Below, in pieces: positions 38,601 through 47,826 of a DNA stretch of 64,000 bases. Position 1 is the stretch's first letter; every line of letters starts with the position of its first letter. The notes beneath the pieces were generated by a model. The model saw only the letters and a program-made list of their open reading frames with translations. It was not told the origin of the DNA and made no database searches. Position numbers and translations under genes: made by a program. The DNA is from Filobacillus milosensis (GTDB lineage: Bacteria > Bacillota > Bacilli > Bacillales > Alkalibacillaceae): the NCBI RefSeq assembly GCF_004402015.1, contig NZ_SOPW01000015.1, forward strand, positions 23,506 through 87,505, given 5' to 3'.

Positions 38601-39218
38601 CGCACGTGTACGACGCTGACCTTGAGCCGTCTTTAGCTCTTCTTTAAGCTCTTGAACTTCACGGTCTAAATCCACATCTTGCAATAATTTACGGATGGCT
38701 TCAGCACCCATATTAGCCTTAAACGTATTACCATACTTTTCATAGTAAGCACGGTATTCTTTCTCCGTTAATAGCTGTTTTTTCTCTAAAGGTGTATCAC
38801 CTGGGTCAGTCACAATATAAGAAGCAAAATAAATGACTTCTTCTAATGCTCTAGGTGATAAATCTAGAACTAGACCCATACGACTTGGGATCCCCTTGAA
38901 GTACCAAATGTGAGAAACAGGGGCAGCTAATTCAATGTGCCCCATACGCTCACGGCGAACTTTAGCTTTTGTTACTTCAACACCACAACGGTCACAAACG
39001 ACGCCTTTATAACGGACACGCTTGTATTTTCCGCAGTGACACTCCCAGTCCTTTGTAGGTCCGAAAATACGCTCACAGAACAAACCGTCTTTTTCCGGTT
39101 TTAACGTACGATAGTTAATGGTTTCTGGCTTTTTAACTTCACCGAAAGACCATGAACGGATCTTATCAGGTGAAGCTAATCCTATTTTCATAAACTCAAA
39201 TCTGTTTACATCGATCAA
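35607..39218 (-). CDS. rpoC: RpoC, RNA polymerase beta-prime subunit
   Basis: Catalytic large subunit of RNA polymerase. The start is taken as TTG at 39216-39218, 8 nt after GGGAGG, giving [20 protein letters not shown]; the ATG six codons earlier has no SD. The N-terminal zinc ribbon is [20 protein letters not shown], the active-site Mg motif NADFDGD, the bridge helix/trigger-loop region [20 protein letters not shown]. About 1203 residues. It lies 54 nt after rpoB with no terminator seen before the str promoter. Confidence 0.97.
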   Translation of the reverse strand: MIDVNRFEFMKIGLASPDKIRSWSFGEVKKPETINYRTLKPEKDGLFCERIFGPTKDWECHCGKYKRVRYKGVVCDRCGVEVTKAKVRRERMGHIELAAPVSHIWYFKGIPSRMGLVLDLSPRALEEVIYFASYIVTDPGDTPLEKKQLLTEKEYRAYYEKYGNTFKANMGAEAIRKLLQDVDLDREVQELKEELKTAQGQRRTRAIKRLEVLESFRNSGNNPDWMIMDVLPIIPPELRPMVQLDGGRFATSDLNDLYRRVINRNNRLKRLLDLGAPTIIVQNEKRMLQESVDALIDNGRRGRPVTGPGNRPLKSLSHMLKGKQGRFRQNLLGKRVDYSGRSVIVVGPNLKMYQCGLPKEMAIELFKPFVMRELVDRGLAHNIKSAKRSIERLRPEIWDVLEDVIKEHPVLLNRAPTLHRLGIQAFEPTLVEGRAIRLHPLVCTAYNADFDGDQMAVHVPLSPEAQAEARILMLAAQNILNPKDGKPVVTPSQDMVLGNYYLTLEREAALGEGRIFSSYEEAILAYDNGYVHLHSRVGIKANSLGNPHFTEEQNGKMLVTTIGKLIFNDMLPESFPYMNEPTSYNLEERTPDQYFVDMTTDLKEEFKNRDLINPFKKGILGDIIAEVFKHYKITETSKMLDKMKDLGFKYSTKAGITIGVSDIVVLSEKQQYLDEAQGKIDKVVKQFRRGLITEDERYDRVIATWTEAKDQIQEKLMVSLEPLNPIFMMSDSGARGNASNFTQLAGMRGLMANPSGKIIELPIKSSFREGLTVLEYFISTHGARKGLADTALKTADSGYLTRRLVDVAQDVIIREHDCGTDRGMTVETLREGNEEIVPLYDRLIGRTAFRKVVNPETNDVIVDRNELITEDKAKTIIDSGIESVVIRSVFTCNTHHGACVKCYGRNMATGDRVETGEAVGIIAAQSIGEPGTQLTMRTFHTGGVAGDDITQGLPRIQEIFEARNPKGQAVISEIEGKVVEVNDVKDKKEIVVQGAVESRTYTTPYNARMKVEEGEEVIAGQALTEGSIDPKELIKAQGLQGVEEYLLKEVQKVYRMQGVEISDKHVEVMVRQMLNKVRVIESGDTDVIPGSLLDVNQFREANRQVILEGKQPAVAKPIILGITKASLETDSFLSAASFQETTRVLTDAAIKGKYDDLLGLKENVIIGKLVPAGTGLAKYRKLEGNKEVVETQEVEEEEVTTEI

Positions 39219-39272
39219 GGAGCCTACCTCCCTCATATTTTAAACGAATTAATTTAATGACTATCCGTTTGA

Positions 39273-42200
39273 TTACTCAGTAACGTTTCTGTCTTCTGTT
39301 GTTTCCATAGAAACATTAAGTTCTTCAGACTGATCTACGTCTTCCAAATCACGCATGTCAATCTCATCGCGATCTTGCGTTAACATCTTAACGTCCATTC
39401 CAAGACTTTGTAACTCTTTAATTAATACTCGGAAGGATTCAGGAACGCCTGGTTCAGGAAGGTTTTCACCTTTAACAATGGCTTCATACGTTTTCACACG
39501 TCCGACAACATCGTCTGATTTCACCGTTAAGATTTCTTGTAAGGTGTATGCAGCACCGTAAGCTTCAAGTGCCCATACCTCCATCTCACCGAAACGCTGA
39601 CCACCAAATTGTGCTTTACCACCAAGTGGCTGCTGTGTAACGAGTGAGTATGGTCCAGTTGAACGAGCGTGCAACTTATCGTCAACCATGTGCTCTAGTT
39701 TGATCATATACATGACACCAACAGATACACGGTTGTCAAACGCGTCACCCGTACGACCGTCATAAAGAACTGTCTTACCATCACGTGATAAACCAGCTTC
39801 AAGAACTGTTTCCCAAACGTCTTCCTCACTAGCACCATCAAATACAGGAGAAGCGACGTGGATTCCCATTTCTCTTGCTGCCATACCAAGGTGTAATTCT
39901 AATACCTGACCAATGTTCATACGTGAAGGTACCCCTAATGGGTTTAACATAACGTCAACCGGCGTACCATCAGGTAAATATGGCATATCTTCCTCAGGTA
40001 AAATACGTGAGATAACACCTTTGTTACCGTGACGACCTGCCATTTTATCCCCTTCGTGAATCTTACGTTTTTGAACGATATATACACGAACAAGCTTGTT
40101 AACACCAGGAGATAACTCATCGCCATCTTCACGATTGAATGTCTTAACATCAAGAACAATTCCGCCACCACCGTGTGGAACTCTTAACGATGTATCTCTG
40201 ACTTCACGTGCTTTTTCACCAAAGATTGCGTGTAATAAACGTTCCTCGGCTGATAGTTCAGTCATACCTTTTGGTGTAACCTTACCTACTAAAAGGTCAC
40301 CGTCCGTGACTTCAGCTCCGACACGGATGATTCCATCTTCATCTAAGTTTTTAAGAGCATCTTCACCGACATTTGGAATGTCACGTGTAATCTCTTCTGG
40401 TCCTAACTTAGTATCACGAGCTTCTGTTTCGAAATCTTCAATATGGATTGATGTAAATACATCATCTTTAACCATACGTTCACTCATGATCACGGCATCC
40501 TCATAGTTGTAACCGTCCCATGTCATAAAAGCAACTAAAGCATTTTGACCAAGCGCAAGCTCACCTTTGTCCATAGAAGGACCGTCAGCTATGATTTCGC
40601 CTTCAGACACACGATCACCTTTAGATACAATCGGTGTTTGGTTATAACAAGTTCCTTGGTTTGAACGAACAAACTTCGCAAAACGATAGCGATCTAAATC
40701 GCCCTCAACCTCTTTACCGTCAACTTCTTCGATGCGACGGATATGAACTTCTTTCGCTTCAACCTTCTCTACAATACCGGCATGTTTCGCCACAATTGCA
40801 GCACCAGAGTCTTTACCAGATACATATTCCATACCTGTTCCAACGAATGGAGCTTCAGGTTGAATTAATGGTACTGCTTGACGTTGCATGTTCGCACCCA
40901 TTAATGCACGGTTAGAGTCATCGTTTTCTAAGAATGGGATACATGCTGTCGCCGCAGAAACTACCTGCTTTGGCGATACGTCCATGTAGTCAATCTGTTC
41001 ACGCGGAACTGCTGTGTTTTCACCACGGAAACGGGCAATAACTTCTTCATCAACAAATGAACCATCATCATTGAGACGAGCATTTGCCTGTGCAACGATG
41101 TAGTTATCTTCTTCATCAGCTGTTAGATAATCCACATGCTCTGTAACTTTGCCAGTTTCAGGATCAACGCGACGGTATGGTGTTTCAATAAAACCAAACT
41201 CATTAACTTTCGCATAAGATGATAATGAGTTAATTAACCCAATGTTCGGTCCTTCCGGTGTCTCGATCGGACACATACGGCCGTAGTGCGAGTAGTGTAC
41301 GTCACGCACTTCGAAACCTGCACGTTCACGCGTTAAACCACCAGGCCCTAAAGCTGATAAACGACGTTTGTGCGTTAGCTCAGCTAATGGGTTCGTTTGG
41401 TACATGAACTGTGATAATTGCGAGCTACCAAAGAACTCTTTAATCGACGCAATAACTGGTCGAATATTTATTAACTGTTGAGGTGTAATCGATTCAGTAT
41501 CCTGAATTGACATTCTTTCACGAACCACACGCTCCATACGTGATAAACCAATACGGAATTGGTTCTGTAAAAGTTCACCAACAGAACGCAAACGACGGTT
41601 ACCTAAGTGGTCAATGTCATCTGTGTTACCAACAGTGTGTAGTAAATTAAAGAAATAACTGATTGATGAAATGATATCAGCAGGTGTAATGTTCTTCACT
41701 TGATTACTAACATTACCATTGCTAATAACGTTTAATGTTCTTTCACCGTCAGGGTCTGTCGGATCTACAATCTTAATCGATTGGATTTTAATTGGATCTT
41801 CAAGAACGCCATCTTGAGGTTCTAAAATTTTCTCACCAACAGCATCTTCTTCTAATTCGAAGTAAGGCATAATTTTGTCTAATAAACGACGGTTAAGTTT
41901 ATCACCTTTACGTGCAATTACTTCACCGTCTTCATCAGCAATTGTTTCAGCAAGTGTTTGGTTTAATAGACGATTCTTGAAATGAAGCTTCTTGTTCATT
42001 TTGTAACGTCCAACACGAGCTAAGTCATAACGCTTCGGATCAAAGAAGCGCGAATATAGTAAGCTACGAGCGTTATCCGCAGTTGGCGGTTCACCCGGGC
42101 GTAATCTTTCATATATTTCAATAAGAGCTTTTTCGCTGTCTTCTGTGTTGTCTTTTTCTAATGTATTGCGTAAATATTCATTGTCACCGATTAGATCAAC

Positions 42201-42821
42201 AATCTCATCATCTGAGCTAAAGCCAAGTGCTCTTAATAAAACTGTTAACGGTAACTTACGTGTACGGTCAATACGTACGTGCACAACATCTTTTGCATCT
42301 GTTTCAAATTCTAACCAAGCACCACGGTTAGGAATAACAGTTGCTGTATGACCTTTTTTACCATTCTTATCTACTTTGTTATTAAAGTAGACACTTGGTG
42401 AACGAACAAGTTGCGAAACAATAACACGTTCAGCACCATTGATCACAAAGGTACCTGTGTCTGTCATTAATGGGAAATCACCCATAAACACTTCTTGCTC
42501 TTTAACCTCTCCAGTCTCTTTATTTAAGAGACGAACCTTGACGCGTAAAGGCGCATTATAAGTTACGTCACGCTCTTTAGCCTCATCAACAGGGTATTTC
42601 GGTTCTCCTAGACTGTAATCTACAAACTCTAGAGATAAATTTCCTGTGAAATCTTCAATCGGCGAAATGTCACCAAACATTTCTTTCAAACCATCTCTTA
42701 AGAACCATTCATAAGATTTAGTTTGAATTTCGATTAGATTAGGAAGATCATGTACTTCACTAATCCTTGCATAGCTTCTACGTTGGCGGTGTCGACCATA
42801 TTGAACTAGTTGACCTGTCAA
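39273..42821 (-). CDS. rpoB: RpoB, RNA polymerase beta subunit
   Basis: Beta subunit, site of rifampicin binding. The start is taken as TTG at 42819-42821 (8 nt after AGGGG), giving [20 protein letters not shown], as in B. subtilis; a GTG three codons upstream overlaps the SD. About 1182 residues. Rif cluster I reads [20 protein letters not shown]: residue 474 (codon TAC at 41400-41402) is Tyr where most bacteria have Asp (E. coli 516). The other pocket residues seen (His526, Arg529, Ser531, Leu533 equivalents) are the sensitive type. Confidence 0.97.
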   Translation of the reverse strand: MTGQLVQYGRHRQRRSYARISEVHDLPNLIEIQTKSYEWFLRDGLKEMFGDISPIEDFTGNLSLEFVDYSLGEPKYPVDEAKERDVTYNAPLRVKVRLLNKETGEVKEQEVFMGDFPLMTDTGTFVINGAERVIVSQLVRSPSVYFNNKVDKNGKKGHTATVIPNRGAWLEFETDAKDVVHVRIDRTRKLPLTVLLRALGFSSDDEIVDLIGDNEYLRNTLEKDNTEDSEKALIEIYERLRPGEPPTADNARSLLYSRFFDPKRYDLARVGRYKMNKKLHFKNRLLNQTLAETIADEDGEVIARKGDKLNRRLLDKIMPYFELEEDAVGEKILEPQDGVLEDPIKIQSIKIVDPTDPDGERTLNVISNGNVSNQVKNITPADIISSISYFFNLLHTVGNTDDIDHLGNRRLRSVGELLQNQFRIGLSRMERVVRERMSIQDTESITPQQLINIRPVIASIKEFFGSSQLSQFMYQTNPLAELTHKRRLSALGPGGLTRERAGFEVRDVHYSHYGRMCPIETPEGPNIGLINSLSSYAKVNEFGFIETPYRRVDPETGKVTEHVDYLTADEEDNYIVAQANARLNDDGSFVDEEVIARFRGENTAVPREQIDYMDVSPKQVVSAATACIPFLENDDSNRALMGANMQRQAVPLIQPEAPFVGTGMEYVSGKDSGAAIVAKHAGIVEKVEAKEVHIRRIEEVDGKEVEGDLDRYRFAKFVRSNQGTCYNQTPIVSKGDRVSEGEIIADGPSMDKGELALGQNALVAFMTWDGYNYEDAVIMSERMVKDDVFTSIHIEDFETEARDTKLGPEEITRDIPNVGEDALKNLDEDGIIRVGAEVTDGDLLVGKVTPKGMTELSAEERLLHAIFGEKAREVRDTSLRVPHGGGGIVLDVKTFNREDGDELSPGVNKLVRVYIVQKRKIHEGDKMAGRHGNKGVISRILPEEDMPYLPDGTPVDVMLNPLGVPSRMNIGQVLELHLGMAAREMGIHVASPVFDGASEEDVWETVLEAGLSRDGKTVLYDGRTGDAFDNRVSVGVMYMIKLEHMVDDKLHARSTGPYSLVTQQPLGGKAQFGGQRFGEMEVWALEAYGAAYTLQEILTVKSDDVVGRVKTYEAIVKGENLPEPGVPESFRVLIKELQSLGMDVKMLTQDRDEIDMRDLEDVDQSEELNVSMETTEDRNVTE

Positions 42822-43209
42822 CTGCTTCACCCCTCAAACAACCAGATTTAATAGAGAAAGCAAGAAACCTTGCTTTCAACCTTAACGATTAAGAGATCCT
42901 CGCTAAGGGTATAGCTTTTATAGCGCAAAAAATGGTTCGACAAAAAGACATGCCGAACTTGCTTGACTAACTAAGTTTTTCAAGCATTTTTTATATAGAC
43001 ATTCGTGTTATAAACGAATGTTTGATATACTTTTATTAATTGATTCAAAGTCATGTAGTTTTCCAGAATGAATACCCCTTTAAAAATTAGTCCAACTATT
43101 ACATTTATCGGTATTCCACTCGAAAAATATACGTTATAAAAGAGCTTTGATGAAATTATCTAAAAAGTTCTTGACAAATAAACGTATATATTGGCATTTT
43201 TTAATACTA
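42822..43209 (-). promoter_or_regulatory. Long rpoB upstream region with several hairpins
   Basis: No gene in 388 nt between the methyltransferase stop and rpoB. Visible structures: GAAAGCAAG/CTTGCTTTC (42856-42877, 9-bp stem, 4-nt loop), GTTCG/CGAAC around 42934-42957, TGCTTGA/TCAAGCA (42959-42986) and ACATTCG/CGAATGT (about 43000-43022). No convincing -35/-10 pair was found on the minus strand, so the rpoB promoter is not located. Confidence 0.5.
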
Positions 43210-43830
43210 TCACACCGACATATCCGAGTCAAACTTTTTACTGCGCAATATGAAGTAGCCCTTATCACGGTTTATAACTTCAACGTTCCCAAAAACTTTG
43301 TTCATCTTTTCTTTTAAAGATGGAGCCCCTTGTTTCTTTTGAACTACCAACCAGAACTCTCCCATATGACTCAAGACATGATAACTGTCTTCCACCATAC
43401 TGTGAACAACTTTTTTGCCTGCTCGAAAAGGTGGATTTGTAATAACTGCAGCAAATTCCCGATCCTTCACCGAATTTAAACCATCACTCTGATAAACTTC
43501 TACATTTGATAGTCCGTTAGCTTCAAAGTTTTTCTTAGTTAATTCAATTGCACGTTCATTAATATCAAGCATAACCACATGACGATTCGGATATGATTTG
43601 GCTAAAGTTAATCCAATGGGACCGTACCCACAACCCAAATCTAACAAATCACCTTGTTGGTCTGGTTGTATGAAACTATTAATTAACGCTTTAGTTCCAT
43701 AATCAATTTGTTTTTTAGAAAAAACACCTTCGTCAGTTTGAAAGTTGAGTGTGATGGAGTTAAGTGTTGTTTGGAATCGTGAAGGGTTACTTTTGCTTGT
43801 AGGTTTCTGTGAATAGTAATGATCACTCAT
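43210..43830 (-). CDS. Class I SAM-dependent methyltransferase, RsmC-like (YbxB type)
   Basis: Its Bacillus counterpart also sits between rplL and rpoB. ATG at 43830 has GAGGTGAC upstream; the extra 17 codons of the open frame are not family-like. SAM motif I LLDLGCGYGPIGLTLAK near residue 60 and the catalytic NPPFRAGK motif of N2-guanine rRNA methyltransferases near residue 125. About 206 residues, so only a single MTase domain, half the size of E. coli RsmC. Probable 16S rRNA target, not proven. Confidence 0.85.
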   Translation of the reverse strand: MSDHYYSQKPTSKSNPSRFQTTLNSITLNFQTDEGVFSKKQIDYGTKALINSFIQPDQQGDLLDLGCGYGPIGLTLAKSYPNRHVVMLDINERAIELTKKNFEANGLSNVEVYQSDGLNSVKDREFAAVITNPPFRAGKKVVHSMVEDSYHVLSHMGEFWLVVQKKQGAPSLKEKMNKVFGNVEVINRDKGYFILRSKKFDSDMSV

Positions 43831-43906
43831 GTCAGTCACCTCATTTATAGGGAAGATGATGATGGGATTACAAAAATACAAAGTTCTTTGAAAGTTAAAA
43901 CAAACA

Positions 43907-43936
43907 TAAGCTCGCTGAATGGTTCTTCAGCGAGCT
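43907..43936 (-). terminator. Terminator after rplL
   Basis: AAGCTCGCTGAA pairs TTCAGCGAGCTT (12 bp, 6-nt loop) and is followed by ATGTTTGTTTT on the minus strand, 15 nt after the rplL stop. The tail is weak, so some readthrough into the methyltransferase gene is possible. Confidence 0.75.
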
Positions 43937-43950
43937 TTATGAATGTGCTA

Positions 43951-44316
43951 TTATTTTAATTCGATTTTAGCGCCAACTTCTTCAAGCTTAGCTTTCATTT
44001 CTTCAGCTTCTTCTTTAGCTACAGCTTCTTTAATTGTACCAGGAGCGCCATCAACTAATTCTTTAGCGTCTTTTAGGCCAAGACCAGTGATTTCGCGAAC
44101 TGCTTTAACAACTTTAATCTTAGAAGCACCTGCATCTTCAAGTACTACGTCGAATTCAGTTTTCTCTTCAGCAGCTTCAGCACCTGCACCTGCACCCGCA
44201 GCCGCAACTGGAGCAGCAGCTGTTACGCCAAACTCTTCCTCAATTGCTTTTACTAAATCGTTTAAATCTAAAACAGACATTTCTTTAATAGCATCAATAA
44301 TTTGTTCTTTAGTCAT
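43951..44316 (-). CDS. rplL: Ribosomal protein bL12 (L7/L12)
   Basis: Stalk protein that recruits translational GTPases. N-terminal dimer helix [20 protein letters not shown], an Ala/Gly-rich hinge near residue 35-50, and the C-terminal domain with [20 protein letters not shown]. 121 residues. Downstream of rplJ in the L10-controlled operon. Confidence 0.97.
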   Translation of the reverse strand: MTKEQIIDAIKEMSVLDLNDLVKAIEEEFGVTAAAPVAAAGAGAGAEAAEEKTEFDVVLEDAGASKIKVVKAVREITGLGLKDAKELVDGAPGTIKEAVAKEEAEEMKAKLEEVGAKIELK

Positions 44317-44365
44317 GATAATTTCCTCCTTAAATTGTTTTTGTTATTTATCCGACTATGACGCC

Positions 44366-44866
44366 TTAAGCGCCTTCTTCTTCTTTTTGTTCCGCAACTG
44401 CTTTTGTAACATATGCGAAGTCGCGAACTGGAGCTTGTAATACGCTGAGTAGCATAGAAACAAGTCCTTCGTATGAAGGCAATTCTGCAAGTTCCTTGAT
44501 TTGATCAAGAGTTGCGATTTCTCCTTCAATTACGCCACCTTTAATTTCTAATGCTTCATGCTCTTTAGCAAATTGACCTAACACTTTCGCCGGAGCAACT
44601 GCATCTTCTACACAAGTAGCGATAGCTGTAGGACCTACTAGTAATTCGTTAAGTCCTTCAAAACCTGCTTTTTCTGTTGCGAAGCGTGTCATTGTGTTTT
44701 TATAAACTTTAAACTCAACACCTGCTTCACGTAGTTGTTTACGAAGTTCAGTAACTTCTTCAACATCTAGACCGCGATAGTCTACAAGAACTGTTGTTTT
44801 ACTATTTTGTAGTTTTTCTGCAATTATATCTACCTGTTGCTTTTTCAGTTCTAGTACATTGCTCAT
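44366..44866 (-). CDS. rplJ: Ribosomal protein uL10
   Basis: Stalk base protein; its complex with L12 represses this operon by binding the L10 leader. ATG at 44866 has AGGAGG 7-8 nt upstream; it begins [20 protein letters not shown]. About 166 residues. Confidence 0.96.
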   Translation of the reverse strand: MSNVLELKKQQVDIIAEKLQNSKTTVLVDYRGLDVEEVTELRKQLREAGVEFKVYKNTMTRFATEKAGFEGLNELLVGPTAIATCVEDAVAPAKVLGQFAKEHEALEIKGGVIEGEIATLDQIKELAELPSYEGLVSMLLSVLQAPVRDFAYVTKAVAEQKEEEGA

Positions 44867-44923
44867 CGTTCCACCTCCTAGTCGTTGGTTGATCCCGATC
44901 ATACCGCGCGGTGTAAATCTCTA

Positions 44924-44956
44924 ATAAAAAATGCCTCCATGCAGACATGGAGGCAT
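44924..44956 (-). terminator. Attenuator terminator of the L10 leader
   Basis: ATGCCTCCAT pairs ATGGAGGCAT (10 bp, 6-nt loop) followed by TTTTTTATT on the minus strand, between the L10 leader and rplJ. Confidence 0.88.
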
Positions 44957-45080
44957 AAATATCATCATCGTACATACTTGTACGAATTAGTTGTATTTAG
45001 CACACCTCGGCAGGATGACTTTTAAGCAGTTAACTGCTCCTACTGTCTACGGTACAATTAAGTTCATTTATTTTTCAACA
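44957..45080 (-). promoter_or_regulatory. L10 ribosomal protein leader
   Basis: The minus strand reads GTACCGTAGACAGTAGGAGC ... GTCATCCTGCCGAGGTGTGC, the hallmark pairing of the Firmicutes L10 leader (ACAGTAGG with CCTGCCGAGGTG), followed by an attenuator hairpin. Excess L10(L12)4 should bind here and lower expression of rplJ-rplL. Confidence 0.92.
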
Positions 45081-45086
45081 AACGTA

Positions 45087-45115
45087 ATTATATTAAATGG
45101 TTAATCATTTGTCAA
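45087..45115 (-). promoter_or_regulatory. Consensus sigma-A promoter of rplJ-rplL
   Basis: TTGACA (45110-45115) and TATAAT (45087-45092) with a 17-bp spacer, both perfect consensus. Transcription starts near 45080, just before the L10 leader. Confidence 0.9.
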
Positions 45116-45126
45116 CCATCTATTAA

Positions 45127-45825
45127 TTATTTGCTCATATAAGATGAAGTATCAACTTTAACACCAGGACCCATTGTAGAAGAAACTGCTACGTTTCTCA
45201 TGTAAGTTCCTTTAGACGATTGTGGCTTAGCTTTAACAATCGTTTCAGCTAATGCATTGAAGTTTTCAATTAGCTTTTGATCATCGAAAGAAACTTTACC
45301 GATAGGTACATGAATGTTACCAGCTTTTTCAACACGGTATTCTACTTTACCCGCTTTAATGTCCTGAACAGCTTTTTCGATTTCGAAAGTTACTGTACCG
45401 GTTTTAGGGTTAGGCATTAAACCTTTTGGTCCTAATACACGACCTAGTTTACCTACTTGAGCCATCATGTCAGGAGTTGCAACAACTACATCAAAATCGA
45501 ACCAGCCTTGGTTGATTTTGTTGATGTACTCTTCATCTCCAACATAATCTGCTCCAGCAGCTTCTGCTTCTTTAGCTTTTTCACCTTTAGCAAAAACTAG
45601 AACGCGCTGAGTTTTACCAGTACCGTGTGGAAGCACCATTGCTCCACGGATTTGTTGGTCTGCTTTCTTAGGATCTACACCTAAACGGAAAGCAGCTTCT
45701 ACTGTTTCATCAAAATTAGCTGTTGAAGCTTTTTTCACAACTTCAATTGCTTCTTTAATATCATAAGCTTTTGAGCGATCAACAAGCTTTAACGCTTCTT
45801 GATACTTTTTACCATTTTTTGGCAT
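45127..45825 (-). CDS. rplA: Ribosomal protein uL1
   Basis: L1-stalk protein and translational autoregulator. ATG at 45825 has AGGAGG upstream and gives [20 protein letters not shown]; the 27 upstream codons in frame belong to the leader. The signature [14 protein letters not shown] lies near residue 130. About 232 residues. It follows rplK after an unusually long 320-nt gap. Confidence 0.96.
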   Translation of the reverse strand: MPKNGKKYQEALKLVDRSKAYDIKEAIEVVKKASTANFDETVEAAFRLGVDPKKADQQIRGAMVLPHGTGKTQRVLVFAKGEKAKEAEAAGADYVGDEEYINKINQGWFDFDVVVATPDMMAQVGKLGRVLGPKGLMPNPKTGTVTFEIEKAVQDIKAGKVEYRVEKAGNIHVPIGKVSFDDQKLIENFNALAETIVKAKPQSSKGTYMRNVAVSSTMGPGVKVDTSSYMSK

Positions 45826-45844
45826 TTTAAAAATCCTCCTCATT

Positions 45845-45870
45845 GTGGTTTTAACGGTTTGACCTCCCAC
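45845..45870 (-). promoter_or_regulatory. Probable L1-binding site upstream of rplA
   Basis: Minus strand: GTGG-GA-GG-TCAAA-CC-GTTAAAA-CCAC. Outer GTGG/CCAC and inner GG/CC helices flank an asymmetric A-rich loop, the architecture of L1 target sites. The same layout recurs ahead of rplK at 46599-46625. It ends about 20 nt before the rplA ATG. Confidence 0.65.
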
Positions 45871-46120
45871 TAAAGAAAACTCGCTCATTGGCAAGACGCC
45901 CGGCAAAGCCGGGAGCGCATTTGCCCTTTGCAGCGCTTTTCCTTCGAAAGAAACCTCGCTGCTTGCGAGCCTTTAGGCGAAGACAGAGGCGTAGTTATAA
46001 TATATAAGAACTTTGCTTCATTCACTACGACGAGCTCGCCTCTAATACATGGAGTTCGCTTCAACGATTCTCCTCTTTGGCGTTAATAAAGGTTGCGAAT
46101 GACCTCCGCAACCCCTCTTA
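45871..46120. other. GC-rich structured insert in the rplK-rplA spacer
   Basis: About 250 nt with no credible gene. It contains several stems: CCCGG/CCGGG near 45899-45913, AGAGGCG/CGCCTCT (about 45984-46043) with TAG/CTA continuing it, and TCGCTGC/GCGAGC-type pairs near 45957-45970. Its composition differs from the flanking AT-rich sequence. No direct-repeat target site was recognised. Confidence 0.5.
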
Positions 46121-46145
46121 CACCTATACAAAGTGTAGCTTGGGA

Positions 46146-46571
46146 TTAGTCTTCAACGACGATACCCATGCTACGTGCAGTTCCTTCTACCATGCGCATT
46201 GCTGCATCAACATCAGCAGCGTTCAAATCAGGCATTTTAGTTTCTGCGATTTCACGTACTTGATCACGCTTAACAGTTGCCACCTTGTTACGGTTTGGCT
46301 CACCAGAACCTGATTCAATACCAGCTGCTTGTTTAAGTAATACAGCAGCAGGTGGGGTTTTCGTTACGAATGTAAATGAACGGTCTTCATAAACCGAAAT
46401 TTCAACTGGAATAATCGTACCTGCTTGATCTTGTGTTTGAGCGTTGAACTCTTTACAGAATCCCATGATGTTGATACCAGCTTGACCTAGCGCAGGACCA
46501 ACCGGCGGTGCTGGATTTGCTTTACCAGCAGGAATTTGAAGTTTTACAACGTTTACTACTTTTTTAGCCAC
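46146..46571 (-). CDS. rplK: Ribosomal protein uL11
   Basis: Binds the GTPase-associated centre and is needed for RelA activation. The start is GTG at 46569-46571 with AAGGAGGTG about 8 nt upstream, giving [20 protein letters not shown]; the 18 in-frame upstream codons are leader. The signature [12 protein letters not shown] ends it. 141 residues. Confidence 0.96.
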   Translation of the reverse strand: MAKKVVNVVKLQIPAGKANPAPPVGPALGQAGINIMGFCKEFNAQTQDQAGTIIPVEISVYEDRSFTFVTKTPPAAVLLKQAAGIESGSGEPNRNKVATVKRDQVREIAETKMPDLNAADVDAAMRMVEGTARSMGIVVED

Positions 46572-46598
46572 GAGACACACCTCCTTAAAGTCCGTGAT

Positions 46599-46625
46599 GT
46601 GGTAAATGGGGATTTCCCCTCCCAC
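46599..46625 (-). promoter_or_regulatory. Probable L1-binding site in the rplK leader
   Basis: Minus strand: GTGG-GA-GGGG-AAAT-CCCC-ATTTA-CCAC, two helices with a GA on the 5' side and an A-rich bulge on the 3' side, 28 nt before the rplK GTG. It shares its plan with the rplA-proximal site. Confidence 0.65.
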
Positions 46626-46673
46626 TCAATATTTCTATAATGAATCTTATTCAGACCATAAGAAACCATAAAA

Positions 46674-46703
46674 ATTCTAGCATATAACTAGCGAGCTTGG
46701 CAA
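46674..46703 (-). promoter_or_regulatory. Probable sigma-A promoter of rplK-rplA
   Basis: TTGCCA (46698-46703) and TAGAAT (46674-46679), 18-bp spacer, just after the nusG stop. Confidence 0.65.
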
Positions 46704-46710
46704 GGGATAT

Positions 46711-47244
46711 TTACAATTTTTCTATTTGAGTGAAGTCTAACTCGACTGGAGTTTCTCTTCCGAACATATTAACATGAACTTTAACCTTTTGCTTGTCCAT
46801 ATCAATGTTTTCAATTGTACCAGTGAAGTTAGCGAACGGTCCGTCTGTCACGCTTACAGATTCTTTAATTTCAAATTCAAAATCTTGAACTTCGTCCTTA
46901 ACACCCATTTGTTTTAGTACACGATCCGCTTCTTCTGGCAATAATGGCGTTGGTTTCGCCCCAGAACCTGATGAACCGACGAAGCCAGTTACACCTGGTG
47001 TATTACGAACAACGAACCACGAATCGTCTGTCATAATCATTTCCGCTAACACATAGCCAGGGAATACTTTCTTCATGGCTGTTTTTCTTTTACCATTTTT
47101 AATTTCTGTTTCCTCTTCTTCAGGAACAATGACACGGAAAATTTTATCCTCCATGCCCATCGTTTCAATTCGCTTTTCTAAATTAATCTTAACTCTATTT
47201 TCATAACCTGAGTACGTATGAACCACATACCAATTTCTCTCCAT
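46711..47244 (-). CDS. nusG: NusG, transcription elongation/pausing factor
   Basis: Binds the beta-prime clamp and couples transcription to translation or pausing. NGN domain from MERNWYVVHTYSGYENRVK to about residue 115 (FPGYVLAEMIMTDDSW), then the KOW domain (VTDGPFANFTGTIENIDMDK). 177 residues. It is preceded by an intrinsic terminator that separates it from secE. Confidence 0.97.
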   Translation of the reverse strand: MERNWYVVHTYSGYENRVKINLEKRIETMGMEDKIFRVIVPEEEETEIKNGKRKTAMKKVFPGYVLAEMIMTDDSWFVVRNTPGVTGFVGSSGSGAKPTPLLPEEADRVLKQMGVKDEVQDFEFEIKESVSVTDGPFANFTGTIENIDMDKQKVKVHVNMFGRETPVELDFTQIEKL

Positions 47245-47318
47245 AGCGATAGGTTTAAAAACCTTCCCTCCTAATCGTATTCAAATGTGAAGCAGATGTA
47301 CCAATTTTTGGGTAAATT

Positions 47319-47345
47319 AAAAAACCCGACATAGGCGGGTTTTTT
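47319..47345 (-). terminator. Intrinsic terminator between secE and nusG
   Basis: Symmetrical hairpin: AAAAAACCCG with CGGGTTTTTT around a 7-nt loop, followed by AATTTA on the minus strand. It lies 64 nt after the secE stop and 75 nt before nusG, and could work in both directions. Confidence 0.85.
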
Positions 47346-47408
47346 GTCTCTTGTTACATTATATCACAATTCACATTTTATATAATTAATAAATGAATTA
47401 CAAATAAT

Positions 47409-47579
47409 CTAGGATATCTGTTCAAGTACAAATGATATCCCTAAATCAACCACTGTAAAGAATACAGCGACAAATACAACAGTTAATATAACGATAATTG
47501 TATACTTCGTTAACTCATTGCTTTTAGGCCAGCTGACCTTTTGCATTTCACGTTTAACGTCTTTTAAGAATTTAAACAC
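47409..47579 (-). CDS. secE: SecE, preprotein translocase subunit
   Basis: Small essential partner of SecY. Translated by eye from GTG at 47577-47579 (SD AAGGGGGAC): MFKFLKDVKREMQKVSWPKS, then NELTKY and one membrane helix TIIVILTVVFVAVFF. 56 residues, the single-helix Gram-positive form. A nearby ATG is out of frame. Between rpmG and nusG. Confidence 0.94.
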   Translation of the reverse strand: MFKFLKDVKREMQKVSWPKSNELTKYTIIVILTVVFVAVFFTVVDLGISFVLEQIS

Positions 47580-47611
47580 TGCATGTCCCCCTTAACACCT
47601 AAGCCTATCAT

Positions 47612-47758
47612 CTATTTTGTTTCACGATGTAATGTGTGCTGGGCACATCGTTTGCAATACTTTTTTACTTCGATTCGTTCAGAGCTTTGTTGTTGTTTTT
47701 CGGTTGTATAATTTCGACCGTTACAAACCGTACATGCTAGCACAACTTTTTTACGCAT
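47612..47758 (-). CDS. rpmG: Ribosomal protein bL33, zinc-binding type
   Basis: 48 residues, read as [20 protein letters not shown] with a second CKRC pair near the C-terminus; the two C-x2-C pairs mark the zinc form. SD GAGGA is upstream. It precedes secE by 32 nt. Confidence 0.94.
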   Translation of the reverse strand: MRKKVVLACTVCNGRNYTTEKQQQSSERIEVKKYCKRCAQHTLHRETK

Positions 47759-47790
47759 GACAATCCTCTTTCTTTTTTATCACTTAAATT

Positions 47791-47819
47791 AATGTACCAC
47801 GTTCTAAAAATCGTGTCAA
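47791..47819 (-). promoter_or_regulatory. Sigma-A promoter for rpmG-secE
   Basis: TTGACA (47814-47819) and TACATT (47791-47796) with a 17-bp spacer, in the sigH-rpmG gap. Confidence 0.78.
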
Positions 47820-47826
47820 TGGAATT

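Noticed and set aside
40096..40506. Plus-strand open frame of 136 codons inside rpoB
   Set aside because: Antisense to conserved rpoB sequence; no SD, low-complexity Ser/Thr-rich translation.
42959..42992. Hairpin plus T tract before rpoB as a terminator for the methyltransferase gene
   Set aside because: The T tract is on the plus-strand side only; on the coding (minus) strand nothing U-rich follows the hairpin.
43943..44440. Plus-strand open frame of 165 codons across rplL and the start of rplJ
   Set aside because: It is antisense to two conserved ribosomal genes, Ser/Ala-biased as expected from a shadow frame, and has no ribosome binding site.
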